A stretch of DNA of 64,000 nucleotides from Pseudomonas sp. MWU13-2100 (GTDB taxonomy: Bacteria > Pseudomonadota > Gammaproteobacteria > Pseudomonadales > Pseudomonadaceae): contig NZ_JALLIX010000002.1 in NCBI RefSeq assembly GCF_023242365.1, positions 242,196-306,195 of the forward strand, in the 5' to 3' direction. This document shows positions 1 through 9,371 of this stretch, one piece after another (the first letter of the stretch is position 1; every line of letters starts with the position of its first letter). A model generated the notes under the pieces. It was not told where the DNA came from. It was given only the letters and a program-made list of their open reading frames with translations, and made no database searches. The position numbers were made by a program, and so were the translations under genes.

Positions 1-1054
1 GCCGGGTAACCCGCGATTTCAGGAGCGGCGTCTGTCGATCGGCACGGCCCACCTGAAGGCGCGTCTGCCACACCGGCGCGCCGTTGTGATAGACGCTCAA
101 CTGAGCCGCCGCGACATTGACCAGCACCCCCTCGGGCTCCAGGTCCGGTGCCAGCCAGCGAAAGCGTTCGAGGTTGATCCGCAACTGCTCGCGCCGTAGC
201 GCCGGGCTGATATTCAGCTCAGTCAAGGTGCCCGGCCCGATCACCCCATCGCCCTGTAGCGAATGGCTCAGTTGGAAGTGCTTGACCGCACGGCTCAGTT
301 CCTCGCCGTAGACCTTTTCAGGACCGCCGGGCAGGTTCTCCAGATAGCCCTCGGCGAGCATTCGCTGCGCCAGCGCGGGTATCCGCGCGTCCTCCATGCC
401 GGGACGCAGCAAGGGACCGCCGGCGATCGCCGGCCAATGGGCCAATGGCTGCTGGCGCCGCGCCGCGTAGGCACGCCGCAGGCTTCGGTACAACTCGACA
501 TCCGGCCGCGCCTGATCAAAAGCCTGGGCCATGTCCTGCAGCCCGATCGCAGCCAGCCTCAGCACCTGGGCATCGACGTCCCGCATCGGCGGCTGTGCAT
601 GCCAGAGCGGCTCGAAGCGCGCCTGCTGCAAACGACCGTAACGCAGGTCTTGCAACGCTTGCAGATACTGCCAGCTGATCTCGACATCGGTACACAGTGC
701 GTTGCCGGCCCCGCTGTCCTGGGGCAACGGATAACGCGCCGGGTCCAGGCCATCATCGGCCAACAACGGCAACTGTTCCTGCAGGGCCGACAGACGCCCA
801 CCGGAGGACCAGACGGGCGCATCATTGTGCAGTTGGTAAAACGCCTGCAAGCGCTGCTGTACCGAAGCGTCCAATTGTGCAACCAGGCCCGGGCAATCGG
901 TCGACAACTGCGCCAGGAACGCCGGCAAAGGCGCGGGCGGATCCGTGAGCAAGTCCTCGGCTGTCGCGACCAGTGGCGTCACGAACAGGCAAATGCTCAA
1001 GTAATATGCGTGTTTTTTGAACAACGGCTTGACTCCAATCCACGGTCGTCGCAT
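1..1054 (-). CDS. L,D-transpeptidase of the YcbB/LdtD type, 3' end cut by the window edge
   Basis: The minus-strand frame is open from an ATG at 1054 to the window edge, so 351 codons are visible. The product starts with a basic stretch and a hydrophobic segment (about residues 15-32, ending VATAED), which looks like a signal peptide. A helical region follows, with a YQLHNDAPVW motif near residue 73. A peptidoglycan-binding-like segment follows (LSRAVKHFQ, GDGVIGPGTL, about 250-285). The last visible part (ERFRWL, VNVAAAQLSVY) is the typical entry into the YkuD catalytic domain. Family members crosslink peptidoglycan stems between diaminopimelate residues in the periplasm. The catalytic Cys lies outside the window. 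Roughly 180 residues should be missing. The gene is divergent from another transpeptidase-type gene at 1168. Confidence 0.85.
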   Translation of the reverse strand, partial: MRRPWIGVKPLFKKHAYYLSICLFVTPLVATAEDLLTDPPAPLPAFLAQLSTDCPGLVAQLDASVQQRLQAFYQLHNDAPVWSSGGRLSALQEQLPLLADDGLDPARYPLPQDSGAGNALCTDVEISWQYLQALQDLRYGRLQQARFEPLWHAQPPMRDVDAQVLRLAAIGLQDMAQAFDQARPDVELYRSLRRAYAARRQQPLAHWPAIAGGPLLRPGMEDARIPALAQRMLAEGYLENLPGGPEKVYGEELSRAVKHFQLSHSLQGDGVIGPGTLTELNISPALRREQLRINLERFRWLAPDLEPEGVLVNVAAAQLSVYHNGAPVWQTRLQVGRADRQTPLLKSRVTR

Positions 1055-1167
1055 TGATAGTTCACAGCTGCAGCAGAAGCGAAAAACCTTCAGGCAGCCT
1101 GTGACCACGCTGCCCGAAGACCGGTGGGAGGCGCGAGCCTGGACTGACGGCTGAGGCACTTTTCAAC

Positions 1168-1878
1168 ATGCTGACTTCTTGCTCCCGACTCTGCCTGATC
1201 ACTCTGACCCTGGCCGTAACCTGCAGTTCTGCCCTGGCCGCCAAGGACCTTGAACCGACGCTGTACCGCAGACTCGCGCAGGCGGCTCCGGAACTCAACC
1301 CCCTGGTCCTGAAAAACGCCCTGAACGCCATGCAATGCGCCATCAACAGTGGCCTCGAACAATCCGAGCGCCTGGCGGTGATCGACTACTCGCAACCCTC
1401 GACGAAGCGGCGCCTGTGGATCTTCGACCTGCGCAAAAAGACCCTGGTGCTACGCGACCTGGTCGCCCACGGGCAGAAGTCCGGGGAAAATTTCGCCACC
1501 CAGTTTTCCAATCAGGTCGGCAGTTATCAATCCAGCCTGGGCCTGTTCCGCACCCAGGAAACCTATGAAGGCACCCATGGCTATTCGCTGCGCATGGACG
1601 GCCTGGAACCGGGCTTCAATGACCTGGCCCGCGACCGTGACATCGTGATCCACGCGGCCGACTACGTGAGCCCCCTGTGGAGCAAGCGCGAAGGCCGTCT
1701 CGGCCGCAGCCAGGGCTGCCCCGCCGTACGCCCGCAAGTTGCGCGGCAGGTGGTCGACAAACTCAAGGACGGCCAGTACATGTTTGTCTGGTACCCCGAC
1801 CGGCACTGGTTGAAGTCCTCGGCCTACCTCAACTGCAAGCCCCAGCAGATGGCCAGTGCCACAGCTCCTGGCGGTTGA
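1168..1878 (+). CDS. Murein L,D-transpeptidase catalytic-domain family protein (YkuD_2 type)
   Basis: The 236-aa product has an N-terminal signal peptide (hydrophobic residues about 8-24, ending ALAAK). The rest matches the YkuD_2-type domain. It has an IDYSQPS strand early, a GTHGYSLRMDGLEPG stretch, then HAADYVS and SQGCPAV, with the presumed nucleophile at Cys184. The family is predicted to act on peptidoglycan peptides in the periplasm, but few members have been characterised. The gene lies head to head with the YcbB-type gene, separated by about 110 bp, so the two may share a promoter region. A GAGG stretch precedes the ATG at a slightly long spacing. The downstream glutamine amidotransferase is convergent and is separated by about 20 bp. 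Confidence 0.85.
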   Translation: MLTSCSRLCLITLTLAVTCSSALAAKDLEPTLYRRLAQAAPELNPLVLKNALNAMQCAINSGLEQSERLAVIDYSQPSTKRRLWIFDLRKKTLVLRDLVAHGQKSGENFATQFSNQVGSYQSSLGLFRTQETYEGTHGYSLRMDGLEPGFNDLARDRDIVIHAADYVSPLWSKREGRLGRSQGCPAVRPQVARQVVDKLKDGQYMFVWYPDRHWLKSSAYLNCKPQQMASATAPGG

Positions 1879-1899
1879 CTCCCAGGGGACGCAGCGCCT

Positions 1900-2631
1900 C
1901 TAGCGCGGATGGCCTTGGCACAACCGGTACTGCGCCACCAGCTTGTCCAGAAAGCCAAAGAGTTTCTGGTTCATTTGCCCATAGTCATTGCCACGAAGGG
2001 CTGCCGGTTGCTGGACGAAACGGCGCTCGGTCGACGTCGCGAGTTCGCTCTCGGACGCGGCGATAAGCCGCTCGACGACATCGTGGGTGAACTCCATATG
2101 GCATTGAAAGCCATACACCAGCGGGGCGTATTCAATGATCTGCCTTGGGCAGCCTTCGCTGTAGGCCAGGACCTTGGCGTTTTCGGTGAGACCCGGCATG
2201 TCGTTGTGCCAATGCCCGACTTCCAGAATATCGCCGAAATGAGCGACCTTGTCGTTACCCTGCCCCGCCTCGGTGAGGCTGATCGGGTACTTGCCGATCT
2301 CTTTCTCGGGGCTGTGAGCGAACCTGGCGCCCAGGGCCTCACCGAGCAGTTGGGCGCCGAGGCAGACGCCCACCACGGCCTTTTGCGCCATGACCGCTTT
2401 GGCGATCAGCGCACATTCGGCGGCGGCATCGAAGTGCGGACACTCTTCCCGGGTGGTGGCCGGTGACTGAGGACCGCCCAGCACCACCAGCAGATCGATG
2501 TTATCGACGTCCGGGAAAGCGGAGCTCTCATAGACACGCGAGTAGCTGGCCTCGTAGCCACGTGCTTCAACCCAGGCTTCGTAGGCACCCGGCGACTCGA
2601 ATGCTTCATGAACGACGAAATGAACCTTCAT
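1900..2631 (-). CDS. Class I glutamine amidotransferase (GMP-synthase GATase-like)
   Basis: The 243-aa protein is a stand-alone type 1 glutamine amidotransferase. It has LLVVLGGPQSP near residue 50, the nucleophile elbow VGVCLGAQLLG with Cys90, and the C-terminal QCHMEFT block that carries the catalytic His and Glu. Such proteins hydrolyse the gamma-glutamyl amide of glutamine or of gamma-glutamyl amines. Without a synthase partner the substrate cannot be read from sequence. Members of this group include gamma-glutamyl-compound hydrolases in polyamine catabolism, which is only a possibility here. The start is supported by an AGAGGAG ribosome-binding site just upstream of the ATG. The gene is divergent from the transsulfuration operon across about 260 bp that contains no other gene. 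Confidence 0.85.
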   Translation of the reverse strand: MKVHFVVHEAFESPGAYEAWVEARGYEASYSRVYESSAFPDVDNIDLLVVLGGPQSPATTREECPHFDAAAECALIAKAVMAQKAVVGVCLGAQLLGEALGARFAHSPEKEIGKYPISLTEAGQGNDKVAHFGDILEVGHWHNDMPGLTENAKVLAYSEGCPRQIIEYAPLVYGFQCHMEFTHDVVERLIAASESELATSTERRFVQQPAALRGNDYGQMNQKLFGFLDKLVAQYRLCQGHPR

Positions 2632-2890
2632 TGCAACTCCTCTGGTGATAATCCCTGTCTGGCACCCGCCCTTGAGAATGAGGTCTGGCAGCGGTCACTG
2701 ACAATAGAACAACGCTGCGTCCCGCTCCAGAGCATTGGCCAATATCGCACGGCCACATCGGGCCAAATGCGCTCCTGCGGTTGCAGCCGGTGCAATCCCG
2801 GCCTATGTTCCAAACGATACATTTATCTGCAACCCGCGCCCCCAGCCTGCTGTCCATCCAATACGAACTCCCCCCGTAACGAGGTGACAC

Positions 2891-4267
2891 ATGCCGAACA
2901 ACTCCCGTCCCGCCGTGCTCGAACTGATCGGCAATACGCCGTTGGTGCGCGTCAGCCGCTTCGATACCGGACCGTGCACGTTGTTCCTCAAGCTTGAATG
3001 CCAGAACCCTGGCGGATCGATCAAGGATCGCATCGGCCTGGCGATGATCGATACGGCCGAGCGCGATGGCCGCCTGCGCTCCGGCTCGACCATCGTTGAA
3101 GCCACCGCCGGCAACACCGGTCTCGGCCTGGCCCTGGTGGGCCGGGCCAAGGGTTACCGGGTGGTATTGGTGGTGCCCGACAAGATGTCCACCGAAAAAG
3201 TCCTGCATCTCAAGGCCATGGGCGCCGAGGTGCATATCACCCGCTCGGATGTCGGCAAGGGCCATCCCGAGTACTACCAGGATGTCGCCGCGCGGCTGGC
3301 AAAAGAGATTCCCGACGCGTTCTTCGCCGACCAGTTCAACAATCCGGCCAACCCGCTGGCCCATGAAACCAGTACAGCGCCGGAAATATGGGCGCAAACC
3401 CAGCACGATGTGGACGCCATCGTCGTCGGTGTCGGCTCCGCCGGCACCCTGACCGGCCTGACCCGTTTCTTTCAACGCGTACAACCAAACCTGGCCATGG
3501 TCCTGGCCGATCCGCTCGGCTCGGTGATGGCCGAATACAGCCGCAGCGGCACCATCGGCACCGCGGGTTCCTGGGCCGTGGAAGGCATCGGCGAAGACTT
3601 CGTTCCGTCGATTGCCGACCTGTCCAGCGTGCGCAAAGCCTACTCGATCAGCGACGAAGAAAGCTTCGACCATGCCCGCCAACTGCTGCGCGCCGAAGGC
3701 ATCCTCGGCGGTTCCTCGACCGGTACCTTGCTGGCCGCGGCACTGCGCTACTGCCGCGAGCAAACCGAACCCAAGCGCGTCGTCACCTTCGTCTGCGACA
3801 CCGGCACCCGTTACCTGTCCAAGGTCTACAACGACCAGTGGATGAACGACCAGGGCCTGCTGAAATACAAGCACTACGGCGACCTGCGCGATCTGATCGC
3901 GCGGCGCTTCGAGGATGGTCGGGTGATCAGCGTCGGCCCGGACGACACCCTGCTCACTGCCTTCCAGCGCATGCGCCTGGCGGACGTGTCGCAACTGCCG
4001 GTGCTGGTGGACGGCCAACGACTGGTAGGCGTGATCGACGAATCGGATATCCTGCTGGGTATGCATGACGACGCGACGCACTTTCGGCTGAGCGTGGCCA
4101 GTGTCATGACCGACCAACTGCAAACCCTGGCCCCCACCGCCAGCCTGGCGGAACTGCAGGCCGAACTGGCCCGCGGACTGGTGGCAATCATCGCCGACGC
4201 CTCGGGCTTTCATGGCCTGATTACCCGCGTCGACCTGCTCAATCACCTACGGAGATCCCTGGCATGA
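2891..4267 (+). CDS. Cystathionine beta-synthase, PLP domain plus tandem CBS domains
   Basis: The 458-aa protein has a fold-type II PLP domain: ELIGNTPLVRV at residues 11-21, the PLP-lysine motif GGSIKDR (Lys45), and EATAGNTGLGLA for substrate and phosphate binding. SGGSSTGT-like glycine motifs follow near 280 (GGSSTG). From about residue 340 two CBS repeats follow (VISVGPDDTLL...SQLPVLVDG...GVIDESDILLG and a second copy). The enzyme condenses serine or O-acetylserine with homocysteine to give cystathionine, the first step of reverse transsulfuration. A plain cysteine synthase would lack the CBS pair, so beta-synthase is preferred. A GAGGTGA ribosome-binding site precedes the ATG. The stop codon overlaps the next start by 4 bp, indicating translational coupling. 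Confidence 0.9.
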   Translation: MPNNSRPAVLELIGNTPLVRVSRFDTGPCTLFLKLECQNPGGSIKDRIGLAMIDTAERDGRLRSGSTIVEATAGNTGLGLALVGRAKGYRVVLVVPDKMSTEKVLHLKAMGAEVHITRSDVGKGHPEYYQDVAARLAKEIPDAFFADQFNNPANPLAHETSTAPEIWAQTQHDVDAIVVGVGSAGTLTGLTRFFQRVQPNLAMVLADPLGSVMAEYSRSGTIGTAGSWAVEGIGEDFVPSIADLSSVRKAYSISDEESFDHARQLLRAEGILGGSSTGTLLAAALRYCREQTEPKRVVTFVCDTGTRYLSKVYNDQWMNDQGLLKYKHYGDLRDLIARRFEDGRVISVGPDDTLLTAFQRMRLADVSQLPVLVDGQRLVGVIDESDILLGMHDDATHFRLSVASVMTDQLQTLAPTASLAELQAELARGLVAIIADASGFHGLITRVDLLNHLRRSLA

Positions 4268-5442
4268 GTCAACACGACAAGTCCGCCGCCCCCCGCGCCT
4301 TCGCCACCCGTGTCATTCATGCCGGGCAGTCGCCGGACCCGACCACTGGCGCGCTGATGCCGCCGATCTACGCCAACTCCACCTATCTGCAAGAGAGCCC
4401 TGGCGTGCACAAAGGCTTCGACTACGGCCGCTCGCACAACCCGACGCGCTTTGCCCTGGAGCGCTGCATAGCCGATCTTGAAGGCGGCACCCGGGCCTTC
4501 GCCTTCGCCTCCGGGCTGGCGGCGATTTCCACCGTGCTCGAACTGCTCGATGCCGGCGCCCATGTGGTCTCCGGCAACGACCTGTACGGCGGCACCTTCC
4601 GCCTGTTCGACAAGGTGCGCCAACGCAGCGCCGGGCATCGCTTCAGCTACGTCGACCTGACCGACCTCGGCGCCTTCGAAGCAGCCCTGCAGGACAATAC
4701 GCGGATGGTCTGGGTCGAGACACCGAGCAACCCCCTGCTGAGCCTCACGGACCTCGCCGCCGTCGCCCGCATTTGTCGCGACCGCGGCATCCTCTGCGTC
4801 GCCGACAACACCTTTGCCAGTCCCTGGATCCAGCGGCCGTTGGAGCTGGGCTTCGACATCGTGGTGCACTCGACGACCAAATACCTCAACGGCCACTCCG
4901 ACGTGATCGGCGGCATCGCGGTGGTCGGGCAAAACGCCGAACTCGCCGAGCGTCTGGGCTTTTTGCAAAACTCGGTGGGGGCCATTGCCGGGCCATTTGA
5001 CGCCTTCCTCACCCTGCGTGGCGTGAAGACCCTGTCGCTGCGCATGGAGCGTCATTGCAGCAACGCCCTGGACCTGGCGACCTGGCTCGAACGTCAGCCA
5101 CAGGTGGCGCGGGTCTACTATCCGGGCCTGCCGTCACACCCGCAGCACGAATTGGCACGCCGGCAGATGCGCGGTTTCGGCGGGATGATTTCGGTGGACC
5201 TGAAAAGCGACCTGGCCGGTACCAAGCGGTTCCTGGAAAGCGTGCAGATCTTCGCCCTGGCCGAGAGCCTGGGCGGCGTCGAAAGCCTGATCGAACACCC
5301 GGCGATCATGACCCACGCCAGCATTCCCGCGGACATCCGCGCGCAACTCGGTATCGGTGATGGGCTGGTGCGCTTGTCGGTGGGTGTCGAAGACGTCGAG
5401 GACCTGCGGGCGGATCTGGCACAGGCCTTGGCGCGGATCTGA
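4264..5442 (+). CDS. Cystathionine gamma-lyase / gamma-synthase family PLP enzyme
   Basis: The 392-aa product is a Cys/Met-metabolism PLP enzyme of normal length. Seen features are the YGRSHNPTR substrate loop near residue 58, GLAAISTVLELL, the VADNTFASPW strand, and the PLP-binding lysine in HSTTKYLNGHSD (Lys206). The C-terminus holds the SLGGVESLIEHPA motif found throughout the family. Its start overlaps the cystathionine beta-synthase stop (ATGA), so the pair should form the reverse transsulfuration route from homocysteine to cystathionine to cysteine. Gamma-lyases and gamma-synthases cannot be separated reliably by eye. The partner gene makes gamma-lyase the better guess. Confidence 0.88.
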   Translation: MSQHDKSAAPRAFATRVIHAGQSPDPTTGALMPPIYANSTYLQESPGVHKGFDYGRSHNPTRFALERCIADLEGGTRAFAFASGLAAISTVLELLDAGAHVVSGNDLYGGTFRLFDKVRQRSAGHRFSYVDLTDLGAFEAALQDNTRMVWVETPSNPLLSLTDLAAVARICRDRGILCVADNTFASPWIQRPLELGFDIVVHSTTKYLNGHSDVIGGIAVVGQNAELAERLGFLQNSVGAIAGPFDAFLTLRGVKTLSLRMERHCSNALDLATWLERQPQVARVYYPGLPSHPQHELARRQMRGFGGMISVDLKSDLAGTKRFLESVQIFALAESLGGVESLIEHPAIMTHASIPADIRAQLGIGDGLVRLSVGVEDVEDLRADLAQALARI

Positions 5443-5591
5443 GCCATGGGGGTACGGGCCGCCGCCAACGAAACTTGGTGGCCTGCCTCCTTTCTTTTAA
5501 GATGCATTTTCCATCGGGTTGATTGAGCTACCCAAGCGCCCCTATGACACCAACACTCCCCCCGCCCCCCTCCGCAGTCGGCGATAACCAC

Positions 5592-7295
5592 ATGATCGAA
5601 GTAACCGAAGTTTCCATTGCCCAGCTGCGCGCTGCGCTCGAATCCGGCCAGACCACGGCGGTTGAACTGGTCCGGGCCTACCTCGCCAGGATCGACGCCT
5701 ACGACGGCACCGATACGCCTACCGCCCTCAACGCGGTGGTGGTCCGCAACCCCGAGGCCCTCAACGAAGCCCGGGCGTCCGATGCCCGCCGGGCCAAGGG
5801 CGAGACACTGGGACCCCTCGACGGCATTCCCTATACGGCCAAGGACAGTTATCTGGTCAAGGGGCTTACCGCCGCCTCCGGCAGTCCGGCCTTCGCCAAG
5901 CTGGTCGCCCAGCGCGATGCGTTCACCATCGAGCGGCTGCGCGCAGGTGGCGCGATCTGCCTGGGCAAGACCAATATGCCGCCCATGGCCAACGGCGGCA
6001 TGCAGCGCGGGGTCTACGGTCGGGCGGAGAGCCCGTACAACGCCGACTACCTCACCGCGCCTTTCGCCTCGGGTTCATCGAATGGCGCCGGGACGGCGAC
6101 TGCCGCCAGTTTCGCCGCATTCGGCCTTGCTGAAGAAACCTGGTCGAGCGGACGCGGCCCGGCGTCGAACAATGGCCTGTGTGCCTATACCCCTTCGCGG
6201 GGCGTGATCTCGGTACGCGGCAACTGGCCGTTGACCCCGACCATGGACGTCGTCGTGCCATATGCCAGGACCATGGCCGACCTCCTCGAAGTACTCGACG
6301 TGGTGGTGGCGGAGGATCCCGATACCCGCGGTGATCTGTGGCGGATGCAGCCCTGGGTGCCGATTCCGAGCGTGGCCGCGGTGCGTCCCGAATCCTATGG
6401 CGCACTGGCCGCCGGTAGCGATGCACTCGCTGGCAAACGCTTCGGCGTGCCACGCATGTTCATCAACGCGGACCCTCAAGCCGGCACCAGCGATGCGCCG
6501 GGAATCGGTGGCCCGACAGGTCAGCGCATCAACACCCGAGCGTCGGTGATTGCCCTCTGGGAAGCCGCGCGCAAGGCGCTCGAAGCGGCGGGTGCCGAGG
6601 TGGTCGAGGTCGATTTCCCGCTGGTCTCGAACTGCGAAGGCGATCGTCCGGGTACGCCGACCGTGTTCACCCGCGGCCTGGTGTCCAAGGAATTCCTGCA
6701 CCATGAGTTGTGGGAGCTGTCGGCCTGGGCCTTCGATGATTTCCTGCGGGCCAATGGCGATCCCGCGTTGAACCGCCTGGTGGACGTGGACGGGCCGAAG
6801 ATTTTCCCCCACGACCCCGGCACCCTGCCCAACCGCGAAGGCGACCTGGCCGCCGGCATGGACGAGTATGTGCGCATGGCCGAGCGCGGGATTACCCCGT
6901 GGAACGAGATCAGCACCTTGCCTGACGGACTGCGTGGGCTTGAACAGACCCGTCGCATCGACCTTGAGGAGTGGATGGACCGCCTGGGGCTCGATGCGGT
7001 GCTCTTCCCGACGGTGGCCGACGTCGGTCCGGCGGATGCCGATATCAATCCAAAGTCGGCGGATATCGCCTGGAGCAACGGTATCTGGGTGGCCAACGGC
7101 AACCTCGCCATCCGCCATCTGGGCGTGCCCACGGTCACCGTGCCAATGGGCATCATGGCGGATATCGGCATGCCGGTCGGCCTGACCTTCGCCGGTCGTG
7201 CTTATGACGACTCGGCGCTGCTTCACCTGGCTTCGGCATTCGAGTCGACTGCAAGCAAGCGTTTGATCCCGCCGCGTACCCCGGCGCTGGCATAA
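5592..7295 (+). CDS. Amidase-signature family hydrolase
   Basis: The 567-aa product (from the ATG at 5592) belongs to the amidase signature family. Catalytic Lys lies in YTAKDS, and the glycine/serine-rich signature is FASGSSNGAGTATAA. The Ser nucleophile is expected in SSGRGPAS. The frame is open from earlier possible starts (TTG 5523, ATG 5544). The added residues are proline-rich and unlike the family, so I chose the start that opens with MIEVTEVS, although no strong ribosome-binding site is visible. The substrate is unknown. Family members cleave amides, ureas or peptides. The TGGS form common in the signature is replaced by GRGPAS here, and I read this as a subfamily trait. The gene lies about 150 bp after the transsulfuration pair in the same direction and may or may not be co-transcribed with it. 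Confidence 0.85.
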   Translation: MIEVTEVSIAQLRAALESGQTTAVELVRAYLARIDAYDGTDTPTALNAVVVRNPEALNEARASDARRAKGETLGPLDGIPYTAKDSYLVKGLTAASGSPAFAKLVAQRDAFTIERLRAGGAICLGKTNMPPMANGGMQRGVYGRAESPYNADYLTAPFASGSSNGAGTATAASFAAFGLAEETWSSGRGPASNNGLCAYTPSRGVISVRGNWPLTPTMDVVVPYARTMADLLEVLDVVVAEDPDTRGDLWRMQPWVPIPSVAAVRPESYGALAAGSDALAGKRFGVPRMFINADPQAGTSDAPGIGGPTGQRINTRASVIALWEAARKALEAAGAEVVEVDFPLVSNCEGDRPGTPTVFTRGLVSKEFLHHELWELSAWAFDDFLRANGDPALNRLVDVDGPKIFPHDPGTLPNREGDLAAGMDEYVRMAERGITPWNEISTLPDGLRGLEQTRRIDLEEWMDRLGLDAVLFPTVADVGPADADINPKSADIAWSNGIWVANGNLAIRHLGVPTVTVPMGIMADIGMPVGLTFAGRAYDDSALLHLASAFESTASKRLIPPRTPALA

Positions 7296-7652
7296 GACGA
7301 GCTTGATACGCTAACGGATATGCGTTGAAAAAAACTTCAGCGCACTTTCGTTGAGCTGCTGGTGAAAGGCAATCCGGTCGAACCCCTTGGCATCGACGCA
7401 GAGCTGCGGCGCATCCTGCCTCAACGCCGCAGGCCCCCATCCGCGATAAATGCGACTTCGCATTTGACGCTCCCACAACCGCCTGCTAAACCCTGCTAGG
7501 CGCATCACAACGTCAAGACATGAACTCGAGTATCCGGGCATAAGCCGCTTGTGCGGCCCGAAGTCCGAATGCTTGAGCGCGGCAGCAGGACTGCTGACGT
7601 GAGTCGCCTTGTGCTCCAGTTTTCTGCGCGCACCCAGTCAAGGATATGACCT
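7296..7652. other. Gene-free gap between the amidase and the haem-c protein
   Basis: About 357 bp carry no open frame that I trust. Minus-strand frames of 76 and 107 codons cross it, but neither has a ribosome-binding site or a recognisable domain, and one runs into the amidase. An AAGGA site near 7640 serves the next gene. I see no clear terminator hairpin. Confidence 0.5.
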
Positions 7653-9275
7653 ATGGAAAGCGTTGATCGCCTTAGCAGTGCTATGGGGCGCAGTCTGATC
7701 CATCAGCCTTGCTCGTCGTTCATCCGACACGGCCTCGCCGGATTGGCTCTCTCAGGACTGTTGCTGGCTACCCAGCTGGCAGCCGCCCAGACCGGACCTG
7801 TGTTCTCCCCGGATTTACCTTCCCCCCTGAGCCCGGTGATTCCGTCGGACGTCGACCCCGCGCTGATCGGCACCCTGACGAAAAATGGCGAGTTCGCCCA
7901 GGTGCAACGGGTCTTCGATATCTTTTCCTGGCAACAATTCCTGGCAATCAATTGGCCGACAGGCGAACAAGGCAAGCCTGCGCCACACATTGCCGACCTG
8001 GCATTTGGCCCACCGGCCTGGACACGCTGGCACGAGTCATTCGAGCTGTTCCGGGAAGACGGCCGGCCACCGCCCTCGATGCTGACCGAAACACAGGCGG
8101 CACGGCCCCTGCGTCAAGCCGTGACGGCGCGCCATGGCGTGCCCCTGGGGCCAATGGCGGCTACGAGCACCGACCGCAGCAAACGTATTCTGTCGATCAT
8201 CAGCGCCACCAAGGCGCTGACGGTCCTGGATGAGACCCGACAGGCCTTTACCCATCCACTTTGGGACCAGCATGGCCAGCAGGCCCATTACGAAATACTG
8301 ATGAACGATACCGAAACCCAATACATCGTGCAGAACCAGCTCTACAACTTCGATGGGCAGATCGCCTTCAGCAACACGCATAACGCCTTGAATATGCCCG
8401 CCGGATCATTCAATCGTCCCGAGCAACCCGGCGCGATCGAGATCAAGCTCGCCTGGCGCATCCTGGATGAAGCGGCCGGTGATATCCCGCAACGCTATTT
8501 CACCACCACCGCGATGATACTCAACGACGACGGCAAGGGCTGGCACGATGCACAGGTCGGCCTGGTGGGCATGCACATCGCGCACAAGACCGGCACCTCG
8601 CCGCAATGGAGCTGGTCAACCTTCGAGCACGTCGACAACCTGCAGGTGAACTCACTCGAGACCGTTCAGGTCAATGGCAAGCCGCAGCACCTGCGAGCAT
8701 CCTTCAACAATCCCGACTGCGCGACTTGCCTGGTCAACAGCTATCCGCCGACCAAGGATCCGGCCACAGGCCAGTTGCGCACGCAAGTGACCCGTGTGAT
8801 ACCCATTCCCCCCGCCACCGAGCAGATCAATCGACAAGCCCAGGCCTTGCTGCGTGACATGGGTTCGGTCTGGCAATACTACGAGCTGATCAACACCCAA
8901 TGGCCGACAGACCCCGCCGCGCCGCCGACCACCCCGGGCCCGGGCACCTTGCCGGGGAGCATCGACAACAAGTCCGGCGGCAAGCCGACCCCGGTCTATC
9001 TGGCCAACTCGATCATGGAAACCTATTTCCAGCAGGGCAATCAGCCCGTGGGGCAGGAAGAGGAAGGCGGGCCGGCAGTGACCGACCATGTTTTCGCCAC
9101 CGAGAGCTGCATGGGCTGCCACTATTCGGCGGGTATCGCCAGCGCCTACACCCTGGGTGCCAACGGCGTCAAAACGGCGACTTTCAATGGTCCGACCAGC
9201 GCTGACTTCAGTTGGACGTTTCAACAACTGGCGCATTTCCGCACCGACGGCACGGAGGCAAAGCCGAGCCCCTGA
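7653..9275 (+). CDS. Exported protein of unknown function with one haem-c attachment motif
   Basis: The 540-aa product has a long N-terminus followed by a signal peptide (hydrophobic residues about 28-43, ending LAAAQ). The body has no fold I recognise. Aromatic-rich segments include FSWQQFLAINWP (about 90) and FDGQIAFSNTHNALN (about 230). Near the C-terminus is one CxxCH motif, CMGCH at 486-490, within ESCMGCHYSAG, preceded by an acidic stretch. A second Cys pair, CATC, sits near residue 353. A single CxxCH in an exported protein suggests a monohaem c-type cytochrome or a haem-dependent periplasmic enzyme. An AAGGA site precedes the ATG at 7653. An internal ATG at 7683 would also keep the signal peptide. 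The next gene, a GH31 protein, follows on the same strand after about 95 bp, so the two are probably linked in function. Confidence 0.75.
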   Translation: MESVDRLSSAMGRSLIHQPCSSFIRHGLAGLALSGLLLATQLAAAQTGPVFSPDLPSPLSPVIPSDVDPALIGTLTKNGEFAQVQRVFDIFSWQQFLAINWPTGEQGKPAPHIADLAFGPPAWTRWHESFELFREDGRPPPSMLTETQAARPLRQAVTARHGVPLGPMAATSTDRSKRILSIISATKALTVLDETRQAFTHPLWDQHGQQAHYEILMNDTETQYIVQNQLYNFDGQIAFSNTHNALNMPAGSFNRPEQPGAIEIKLAWRILDEAAGDIPQRYFTTTAMILNDDGKGWHDAQVGLVGMHIAHKTGTSPQWSWSTFEHVDNLQVNSLETVQVNGKPQHLRASFNNPDCATCLVNSYPPTKDPATGQLRTQVTRVIPIPPATEQINRQAQALLRDMGSVWQYYELINTQWPTDPAAPPTTPGPGTLPGSIDNKSGGKPTPVYLANSIMETYFQQGNQPVGQEEEGGPAVTDHVFATESCMGCHYSAGIASAYTLGANGVKTATFNGPTSADFSWTFQQLAHFRTDGTEAKPSP

Positions 9276-9371
9276 GAGGCTTGAGCACCCTACCGGGGCG
9301 CCTGTGAAGGGCCCCCGGGGAAGCGTGCGCAGTATCCCAGCGCTCAACCCATTCCACGGAGGAACTTCATC

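Noticed and set aside
263..1057. 264-codon plus-strand frame
   Set aside because: Opposite the YcbB-type transpeptidase, whose frame is continuous with clear domain motifs. The plus-strand product is arginine- and glutamine-rich shadow text.
2606..4246. 546-codon open frame on the minus strand opposite the cystathionine beta-synthase
   Set aside because: It is a GC-rich antisense shadow. The plus strand shows a full set of PLP and CBS motifs, and the minus frame has glutamine/glycine-rich text with no domain.
7311..7541. 76-codon minus-strand frame in the gap after the amidase
   Set aside because: No ribosome-binding site, no motif, and a competing overlapping frame. I could not tell it from chance.
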